A program made the position numbers and the translations under genes. 41,396 nucleotides of DNA from Pirellulales bacterium (GTDB lineage Bacteria; Planctomycetota; Planctomycetia; Pirellulales; Thermoguttaceae). Under the pieces are notes generated by a model, which saw nothing but the letters and a program-made list of their open reading frames with translations, was not told the DNA's origin and did no database searches. Positions 24,040-30,111 of the stretch are shown here, one piece after another (the first letter of the stretch is position 1; every line of letters begins with the position of its first letter). The stretch covers positions 1-41,396 of the forward strand of contig JADLEL010000114.1 of assembly GCA_020846145.1 (NCBI GenBank). Direction: 5' to 3'.

Positions 24040-26114
24040 CATTCCAACCTTCGGGCCGCGCGGTGTTCGTGCTGCCCGGCACGCGATTGATGGAAGCGGC
24101 CGTTTCGGCGGGCTTGATCGTCGATTCGCCCTGCGGCGGCGAAGGCATCTGCGGCAAATGCCGCGTGCGCGCGATTTCCGGCGGCAGCCCGCCGACGCCC
24201 GCCGAAGAACGAACCTTTTCCGCACGCGAGTTGCAGGAGGGCTGGCGGTTGGCCTGCCAAAGCACGATCGAAACGCCCGCCCGAATCGAGATTCCCGACG
24301 CATCGCTGCTTACGGCGCGGCATCAGCAGATATGCGTCGCCGGCGATGCCGAGTCGAGGGAGTTCTCTCCGACCGCCGATCCGCCGATTCGCAAAAGTTA
24401 TGTGGAACTGCCGCCGCCGAGCCGCGGTTCCGATGAGCCGGATTTGCTGCGGCTGGAAAAGGCGATCGGCCCATTCGAGGCCGATCTGCATCTCGCGCGA
24501 GAACTGCCGCATATTTTGCGAAAGCAACAATTCCGCGGCACGGCCGTACTTTGTGAACGGCAAGCCGGGGCGTCCTCGCCCCCGGTCCATCCTTCCTTGT
24601 TAATCGATTTCGAGCCTGGCAACACCGAAAATACGCTCTTTACCGTGGCGCTCGATATCGGCACGACGACGTTGGCGGCGCAACTGTTGGATATTTCTAA
24701 TCGAGAAACCGGTGCCATGCCCACGCTTGTCGTGGGCATGTCGGAATCGCCGGAAGATCCCCAACATGCCCACGACAAGCGTGGGCATGGCACCCAACAT
24801 GGCACGGAAATGGCCGTGGCGTCGCGGCTGAACCCGCAAACCCGCTACGGCGACGACGTGTTGAGCCGCATCCTCTTCGCGCGGGAGAATCCCGAAGGGC
24901 TGCGAAATCTGCACGAGACGATCGTCGAGGCCGCAAACGAGATGATCGGCGAACTCTGCCAAATCGCCGGCATCCGCCGCGAGCGGATTTACGATATTTC
25001 CTGCGCCGGCAACACCACCATGCAGCACCTGTTGTGCGGGATCAATCCCCGCAGCCTGGGCGAAGTGCCCTTCGTGCCGACGGTCGCTCGCGGGATGTCG
25101 CTCGCCGCGGCGGAACTGGGATTGCGAATTCATCCGCGCGGCCGGGCATATCTGTTTCCCGTCATCGGCGGATTCGTGGGCGGCGACACAACGGCGGGCA
25201 TCATCGCTTCCGGCATGATCGATACCGAGGGCCCGACGCTACTGGTCGATATCGGCACCAACGGCGAAATCGCGCTCTGGGCCAACGGCCGACTCGCGGC
25301 GGCCTCCACCGCGGCGGGGCCGGCATTCGAGGGCGCGCGCATCTCCTGCGGCATGCGCGGCAGCACGGGGGCCATCGAAAAGGTCGTGGCCGACGGCCAC
25401 CTGCGCATCAATGTGATCGGCAACGTCGCGCCCGTGGGACTCTGCGGCTCCGGACTCATCGACGCCGCCGCCGAGTTGCTCCGGCACGGCGTTTTGAATC
25501 CGCAGGGAAGATTGCTCGATCGGGATTCGTTCCTTGAATCGCTGGGTGCCACTGCCGGCTTGTCCAACAGTGCAAGCAGCATGGCGGGCCAACCTGGCGA
25601 TAGTGGCACTCCCATTCTCTCCCCTCTCCCCTCTCCCCTCTCCCCTCTCATTGAAGACCTCGCCCGGCGAATCATCGCCGAAGACGGGAAAACCTCGTTT
25701 CTGCTCGCCGCGGCCGAAGAATCGGGCACCGGCCGTCCGATCGCGCTCACGCAGCGCGATTTCCGCGAGTTGCAATTGGCCACCGGCGCGATTCGGGCGG
25801 GCATCGTCATCTTGCTGAAGCGCGCCGGCCTGAAGCCTAACGATTTGCAAAATGTCTATCTTGCCGGGGGATTCGGCAATTTCATCCGCCGCAGCAACGC
25901 CCAGCGGATCGGACTCCTGCCGCACGAGATCGAGCATCGGCGGATCCGCTTCGTCGGCAACACGTCGCTCGCCGGCGCGCGCTTGGCCGCCCTCTCCATT
26001 CATTCCCGCCGGCAGGCCGAACAGTTCGCCCGGCAAACCGAGCACGTCGATCTTGCGTTGGACGCCGCTTTTCAAACCGCCTTTGCCGACGCGATGATCT
26101 TCCCGGAAGAATAG
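24015..26114 (+). CDS. Corrinoid-protein reductive activator (RACo-like, ferredoxin plus ASKHA ATPase, DUF4445)
   Basis: A 699-residue protein. The N-terminus is a [2Fe-2S] ferredoxin domain with Cys40, Cys46, Cys49 and Cys81 (SPCGGEGICGKC ... LACQ). The C-terminal part is an ASKHA-type ATPase with ALDIGTTTLAAQLLD and VDIGTNGEIALW phosphate motifs. Relatives (RACo, RamA-like activators) reduce cob(II)alamin to cob(I)alamin in corrinoid methyltransferase systems at ATP cost. ATG 24015 follows GAGGAGGAAGTAGG and lies within the LysR gene. Two non-family insertions are visible: codons 24711-24806, made by a perfect 29-bp inverted repeat, and 25546-25650, made by another repeat and a CTCTCCC tract. 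Both keep the frame and sit where loops are expected, so the enzyme may still work. Confidence 0.9.
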   Translation: MREAELPVTFQPSGRAVFVLPGTRLMEAAVSAGLIVDSPCGGEGICGKCRVRAISGGSPPTPAEERTFSARELQEGWRLACQSTIETPARIEIPDASLLTARHQQICVAGDAESREFSPTADPPIRKSYVELPPPSRGSDEPDLLRLEKAIGPFEADLHLARELPHILRKQQFRGTAVLCERQAGASSPPVHPSLLIDFEPGNTENTLFTVALDIGTTTLAAQLLDISNRETGAMPTLVVGMSESPEDPQHAHDKRGHGTQHGTEMAVASRLNPQTRYGDDVLSRILFARENPEGLRNLHETIVEAANEMIGELCQIAGIRRERIYDISCAGNTTMQHLLCGINPRSLGEVPFVPTVARGMSLAAAELGLRIHPRGRAYLFPVIGGFVGGDTTAGIIASGMIDTEGPTLLVDIGTNGEIALWANGRLAAASTAAGPAFEGARISCGMRGSTGAIEKVVADGHLRINVIGNVAPVGLCGSGLIDAAAELLRHGVLNPQGRLLDRDSFLESLGATAGLSNSASSMAGQPGDSGTPILSPLPSPLSPLIEDLARRIIAEDGKTSFLLAAAEESGTGRPIALTQRDFRELQLATGAIRAGIVILLKRAGLKPNDLQNVYLAGGFGNFIRRSNAQRIGLLPHEIEHRRIRFVGNTSLAGARLAALSIHSRRQAEQFARQTEHVDLALDAAFQTAFADAMIFPEE
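24712..24793. repeat. Perfect 29-bp inverted repeat inserted in-frame in the corrinoid activator gene
   Basis: Arms 24712-24740 and 24765-24793 are exact reverse complements (GTGCCATGCCCACGCTTGTC and on), with a 24-base spacer. Each arm is itself palindromic around CTTGT (CATGCCCACG / CGTGGGCATG). It is translated as about 30 residues between DISNRET and EMAVASRLNPQTR, where relatives continue directly. This is a REP-doublet (BIME-like) structure inside a gene. Confidence 0.85.
25546..25650. repeat. Second repeat insertion in the corrinoid activator gene, with CTCTCCC tandem tract
   Basis: GTGCCACT at 25546-25553 and AGTGGCAC at 25602-25609 are inverted ends around a hairpin-rich core. They are followed by four to five 7-base units (CTCCCCT) at about 25617-25650, translated as serine-proline-leucine repeats. 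The family sequence resumes at LIEDLARRI. The 7-base unit does not keep frame by single-unit changes, so slippage here would break the gene. Confidence 0.7.
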
Positions 26115-26394
26115 GGAAGGGATTCTTGTCCCAGTCGAAGTTCGGGAATCCACTGGCTTTTCCATAGATCCGAAAATCTCCGGGTACGAAGATAATCCGC
26201 TGAAAATCGGAGCGATGTTGGCTTGTCATCCTTCGAACTCCGAGGACACCGTGCCCTGTCCCGTAAGCCCCGATTTCCAATCCCAAAAACAAGGTCTTCA
26301 GCAGAATCGGTGGGTAAAATATGACCTTTTTTTCGAACCAGTCCAGTATCAAGACCGCGTTTTGTTCAATGCGGGCACGGTTTGGTTGGCGATT

Positions 26395-26448
26395 CCGCGA
26401 GGCGGGAGCCTCGCGGACATTGCGTTCCCAGGCGGGAGCCTGGGAACG
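26395..26448. repeat. Two GGCGGGAGCC palindromes in the gap between RACo and URO-D-like genes
   Basis: CCGCGAGGCGGGAGCCTCGC at 26395 onward and CGTTCCCAGGCGGGAGCCTG at 26423 onward share the GGCGGGAGCC centre with different arms. They lie in a 365-base gap (26115-26479) between convergent genes. The rest of that gap (26115-26390) is AT-richer and has a long open minus-strand frame that I do not recognise. Confidence 0.7.
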
Positions 26449-26479
26449 AGAAAATCGCGGAGTTGATGTTGGATTGGTA

Positions 26480-27451
26480 CTAAGACCGATAATCGATCCC
26501 GGCCGCGTATTCGCGCAGCCGCAGGACGTTTTCGGGGGGCGTTTCGTAGGGCAGCGCGCCCGTGCCCAGGCAGACGTTGGGGCGGCCGCGGACCAATGCG
26601 AGAATGCGGTCGGCATCGGCGCGAATGGCTTCCCAGGGGCCGCGGGAAATCAGTTCCACGTCGCTATTGACGCGGACGCGGACATCGGTCCGGTCCCATA
26701 TCTTTCGCATGAACGCCGCTTGATCGGTCTCGTAAGGCGCGACGACGTAGCCCGTGCCGGTCTCGAGCATGGCCTCGAGAATGGGCGTGGTGTCGCCGCC
26801 GATGATGCAGGGAACGGGGTGCCCCAGCACGCGGGCCATGCCTTCGAGGATGGCCTTCAAGGCGGGGAGTTCGAGACGCCGGAACTGGGCCGGCGACAAC
26901 AACGGCGGGCAGGCCGCCGACTCGAAAAACGCCACGTCAACGCCTTGGGCTTTAATCTCCTCGGCGAAGGCGATTTGACCCGCCGCCAAGTGCATTAGCG
27001 CGGCGGCCACGCCATCGGGATCGCCGATCGTATCGAGCAGCAGATTTTGAAATCCGACCAGGTTGCTGGCGATGGAGAACGGCCCGCTGACGGGCATCCT
27101 CACTTGCGTTTGCGGAAATTCCCTGGCCAGCCGCGCGGCCACGGCAATGAACATCGGAATGCGCCCGTCGCGGCGGGGATTCAATGGCGGCAAGCGCAGC
27201 AGGTCGGCGGTGCCGCAGAGCGGTTTGGTAACGGCGGGGATGCCCACGCCGCCCGGTTTCTCGATCGCGCCGCCGTAGGCTTCGGCTTCGAGGTTGTAGA
27301 TATCGATGCCGGGCATGATCGGCGTGTGCTGGTAAACGCGGTACGCTTCGGCATGCGCGAGGTAGAGCAATTCCGGATCGCGCGACACCTCCCAGGGCGT
27401 GCGGTTGATGAGCGCGGCCGCGTGTTCGTAAACGGAAGGGGAAAGTTCCAT
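26480..27451 (-). CDS. URO-D/MtaA-superfamily protein, probable corrinoid methyltransferase relative
   Basis: A 323-residue TIM-barrel protein of the uroporphyrinogen decarboxylase/MtaA/CmuA superfamily. Family features: PGIDIYNLEAEAYGG near residue 47-61, PVSGPFSIAS near 120, and GGDTTPIL near 218. In MtaA-type methyltransferases the last segment reads HxCGNTTPIL and binds zinc; here it is IIGGDTTPIL, so both zinc ligands are absent. It also lacks haem-pathway neighbours, so hemE is not assigned. It lies 23 bases after the ThuA-like gene on the same strand and convergent with the RACo-like activator. The pairing suggests a corrinoid-dependent methyl-transfer or demethylation role, but the altered zinc site means the chemistry may differ. 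Confidence 0.85.
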   Translation of the reverse strand: MELSPSVYEHAAALINRTPWEVSRDPELLYLAHAEAYRVYQHTPIMPGIDIYNLEAEAYGGAIEKPGGVGIPAVTKPLCGTADLLRLPPLNPRRDGRIPMFIAVAARLAREFPQTQVRMPVSGPFSIASNLVGFQNLLLDTIGDPDGVAAALMHLAAGQIAFAEEIKAQGVDVAFFESAACPPLLSPAQFRRLELPALKAILEGMARVLGHPVPCIIGGDTTPILEAMLETGTGYVVAPYETDQAAFMRKIWDRTDVRVRVNSDVELISRGPWEAIRADADRILALVRGRPNVCLGTGALPYETPPENVLRLREYAAGIDYRS

Positions 27452-27474
27452 CGTGAAAGTTCTCGAAGTTTGGT

Positions 27475-28233
27475 TTATGGATTTTCGCGTGCGGGATTTT
27501 TCCCATTGGACAAGGGCCGATCCATGCTCCAGAATATGGCGTTGACCAACAAGGTTCGGAATTGCGGGGCGGCGAAATCGTCTTGATGCCCCAACGACGT
27601 GTAAAACACGCGGCCCCCTTTATAGGCGTGGGTCCAGGCGACCGGTTCGGTCTTGCCCTCGGAGGAGCCGAGGAGCAAGGCGTGGGCCTTTTTATCCAGC
27701 GGGGAAGCGAAGTAGAGCGTACTTTTGCTGGTCCATTTTTTCGGATCAATGCCCGCGAGCAGGGGATGACCGGCGGCATTCGGGGCCAAGGAAACTTCCG
27801 TGGCGCTCTTGCCGTGGTTGTGGTAGTTTCCGCCCAGCACGTCGCGGTCGAATTCGGGCCACTGCGCGTGGCCGGCGGGCGTTTTGGTTTTTTTGGCGAA
27901 GGCGTGGCTGGCCGTGCGCAGTCCCACCACGGGCTTGCCAGCGTCGCAGTAGGCGCGAATGGCGTCGAGTTGCTCCTTGGGCAGCGCCCGGCGGCGGACG
28001 AAAATTATTAACACATCGGCGGATTTCAATGCCTCCAAGCTTTTGAAGCCATCGTCGCCCTTCCCGATCAAGACCGTGCAACGGCAACCGAACTTTTCCC
28101 GCAAATCGCGCGCGAAGGCGGGGAGGGTATTCCGGGCGCGGTACTCGTCCTCGTTGCACAAAAATACCACATGCGGTTGCGGCGCCACCGCCGCGCCCGC
28201 CAGAAATAATAACAATGCCGCTACGGTTCCCAT
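27475..28233 (-). CDS. Secreted ThuA-like domain protein
   Basis: A 252-residue protein with a short hydrophobic signal segment at the N-terminus (LLLFLAGAAVA) and a ThuA (trehalose-utilization-like, class I glutamine-amidotransferase fold) domain through the rest: HVVFLCNEDEYRARNTLP, SADVLIIFVRRRALP, GKPVVGLRTASHAF and GGNYHNHGKS. ThuA-like proteins are abundant in planctomycetes and associate with sugar metabolism, but most lack a proven activity. The start at 28233 has AAGGA eight bases upstream. It lies between an M23 peptidase gene (63 bases upstream) and a URO-D-like gene (23 bases downstream), all on the minus strand and possibly one transcript. Function is not predictable beyond the fold. 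Confidence 0.88.
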   Translation of the reverse strand: MGTVAALLLFLAGAAVAPQPHVVFLCNEDEYRARNTLPAFARDLREKFGCRCTVLIGKGDDGFKSLEALKSADVLIIFVRRRALPKEQLDAIRAYCDAGKPVVGLRTASHAFAKKTKTPAGHAQWPEFDRDVLGGNYHNHGKSATEVSLAPNAAGHPLLAGIDPKKWTSKSTLYFASPLDKKAHALLLGSSEGKTEPVAWTHAYKGGRVFYTSLGHQDDFAAPQFRTLLVNAIFWSMDRPLSNGKNPARENP

Positions 28234-28259
28234 GAGAGAAATCCTTCATGCCAGATTTG

Positions 28260-28288
28260 CTCGTTCCCACGCGGAGCATGGGAACGAG
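28260..28288. repeat. CTCGTTCCCA...TGGGAACGAG palindrome
   Basis: Ten-base perfect arms at 28260-28269 and 28279-28288 around a 9-base loop, between the M23 peptidase and ThuA-like genes. The arms resemble those of the palindrome at 26423-26448 but the centre differs. Confidence 0.75.
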
Positions 28289-28296
28289 GAGGATTG

Positions 28297-29865
28297 TTAT
28301 TTGGCTTCTAACACCGGCACGTGGACGTAACCGATGGCCGGCGTGCCGTGCCGATCCCGGCGTTCGACGCGCACTAGGTAGTCGCCCGGACTTTGATAGC
28401 GGTGGGTAACCGTCGCGTAGCCGTCGGGGGCGTGGCTATCCGCATTGCGGTTCGAGGCGGTGGTTGCCTTGGGGCTGCCGTCGCCGAAATCCCACGTTTC
28501 TTCCCCTTGCGTTTCACCGAAGATGCGCGCTTTTAGGGTCACTTCATCTCCGATCCGCACGTTGAGGGTGGGCTGATACACGACGTGCAACGCCGGCGGC
28601 CCCCGATCGAGATGCTCGGGATCGACCACGACCACGACGGCAAAGTCGTAGTCGCTCCGCCCGGCCGCGTCGGTTACCTTGAGGACTTCGCTATAATAGC
28701 CGGGTCGATCGTATTGCCGCTGGATTTGCGCCCCTTCTGCGTGGGAGCCGTCGGTGAAAGTCCATTGGTAGTGTGCGATTTTCCCGTCGGCGGCCCAGGA
28801 CTTGCTTCCGTCGAGGGTGATTGTTTCGCCCACCGGGATATAATGGTGCGGTCGGGCGTGGGCGACGATTTTCGGATCGTACTGTTTGCGGTAAGCTTCC
28901 CAGACAAAGGCGTAAGCCTCCTGGCATCCCCACTTGCCCGACGGCTGCCGGCAGGAGATTTCAAAGTGCAGGTGGCTCCACCCGCCGCTGGTGCCTTCCT
29001 TGCCCACGATGCCCAACTGCTGCCCCGCCTTGACTTTCGCGCCGGGTTGGACGGCGCGGTCGATGGCGTGCAGGTGGCTGTAGCGATAATACCATCCCTG
29101 TTCGTCGAGCAGATAAACGACATCGTAGCGCGGCGCGACGGGCGTATCTTTATAGCCGGGCAAAACGGCCGTGCCCGCGGATACCACCAGGCCGTCGGTG
29201 GCGGCGACGACCTCGACCATCTTTTCCGCGCCGCCGAAGTCCAAACCCCAGTGGTAATAGATATTGGTTGGTTTTTTTGGTTCGACGGAGCCGTTGGCGT
29301 AGCAAACTTCGTTGGCCATTTGCGAGGCGCTGGCGAACCAGCGCTGCTTGAGCGGATAGACGAACTTAATGGGACCGAAGAGCGGCGAACCGGCGGGCCA
29401 AATCCGCAGCCGGGCATCTTTTTGCAGGCCCCAGGCATCGGTCTTGCTGTTGGTCATCGGCCCCTTGGTGATCGGGCAATCGATCTGCACTTTGCCCACC
29501 GCGGTCGGGAGATGATAGTTGGCCGCAGTCAGCCAGACTTGCCGGCCGTCGATCTCGACGAGCACCCGGGCGTTGCGGACGGCATTGCGTATCGGATCGC
29601 GCTTTTCTTGGAGATCGAGCAAGGCGAGGCGCGTTTTGGCGCCGTCGCACAATTCCACTTCGACCGATTCCTTGAGATTGAGATCCACCGTGCGCACCAA
29701 AGGCGTCGCGGTAGGCGCGGGCGGTTCCGCAATCAGATTAGCGTGGCTCGCGAAAAATAGGATTCCCAAGAACCACGCGAAAAATAAGCGAGATGATGCA
29801 GTTAGAAGGAACCGCGACGGCGAAATGGCGATGTTGCGGCGAAGAATTGCTTTAGACATGGGCAT
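28297..29865 (-). CDS. Exported M23 (LytM-type) metallopeptidase with two C-terminal PKD-like domains
   Basis: A 522-residue protein. A signal anchor lies at about 19-47. The M23 domain spans about 200-320 with zinc ligands His205 and Asp209 (HWGLDF) and His298-x-His300 (SHLHFE), plus His264/His266 in YSHLHAID. All catalytic residues are therefore present. M23 enzymes cut peptide cross-links in peptidoglycan or other glycine-rich peptides. Two PKD-type beta-sandwich domains follow (about 345-415 with LDGSKSWAADGKI, and 430-515 with WDFGDGSP), likely for binding glycans or proteins. ATG 29865 is chosen because AGGAG precedes it; the frame stays open to 30018 but reads through a palindromic repeat. 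It is divergent from the large hydrolase gene at 30112. Confidence 0.9.
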   Translation of the reverse strand: MPMSKAILRRNIAISPSRFLLTASSRLFFAWFLGILFFASHANLIAEPPAPTATPLVRTVDLNLKESVEVELCDGAKTRLALLDLQEKRDPIRNAVRNARVLVEIDGRQVWLTAANYHLPTAVGKVQIDCPITKGPMTNSKTDAWGLQKDARLRIWPAGSPLFGPIKFVYPLKQRWFASASQMANEVCYANGSVEPKKPTNIYYHWGLDFGGAEKMVEVVAATDGLVVSAGTAVLPGYKDTPVAPRYDVVYLLDEQGWYYRYSHLHAIDRAVQPGAKVKAGQQLGIVGKEGTSGGWSHLHFEISCRQPSGKWGCQEAYAFVWEAYRKQYDPKIVAHARPHHYIPVGETITLDGSKSWAADGKIAHYQWTFTDGSHAEGAQIQRQYDRPGYYSEVLKVTDAAGRSDYDFAVVVVVDPEHLDRGPPALHVVYQPTLNVRIGDEVTLKARIFGETQGEETWDFGDGSPKATTASNRNADSHAPDGYATVTHRYQSPGDYLVRVERRDRHGTPAIGYVHVPVLEAK

Positions 29866-29969
29866 GGATACTCCTGAAGGCGAATCGCGGGATTTTTGAG
29901 AATCGACTATCGACCAATGTACCCGAAGCAACGCCCCGCGGCAAGTCTTCCGGGAGCACTGCATCGCAG

Positions 29970-29986
29970 GGTGGGCTTCGCCCACC
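29970..29986. repeat. GGTGGGCTTCGCCCACC hairpin
   Basis: A perfect 7-bp stem with a TTC loop, in the 246-base gap between two divergent genes (29865 and 30112). A dispersed palindrome of common planctomycete appearance. Confidence 0.7.
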
Positions 29987-30051
29987 ATCACCGTTTCGCT
30001 TTGGAAATTAGCGGGCAATCCTCACTTTACGAAAAGCAAGAACGTCGCATG

Positions 30052-30080
30052 TGTACAATCGACTGGAATTCCGTTATGAT
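30052..30080 (+). promoter_or_regulatory. Candidate sigma70-type promoter for the secreted hydrolase gene
   Basis: TGTACA at 30052-30057 and TATGAT at 30075-30080 have 17-base spacing. The -10 is good (one mismatch) and the -35 is moderate. The ATG at 30112 follows with AAGGAG at about 30100-30105. Confidence 0.4.
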
Positions 30081-30111
30081 ATTGAACGTTATTCGAAATA
30101 AGGAGAAAGCC

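Noticed and set aside
25617..25650. CRISPR or regulatory tandem array
   Set aside because: A 7-base tract with no spacers, inside a coding frame.
26480..27451. Haem-pathway uroporphyrinogen decarboxylase hemE
   Set aside because: N-terminal FAGRPDR-type substrate loop absent, closer in layout to MtaA-like proteins, no haem genes nearby.
29866..30018. Longer start for the M23 peptidase
   Set aside because: The extension crosses the GGTGGGC hairpin and lacks a signal peptide; 29865 has AGGAG and gives one.
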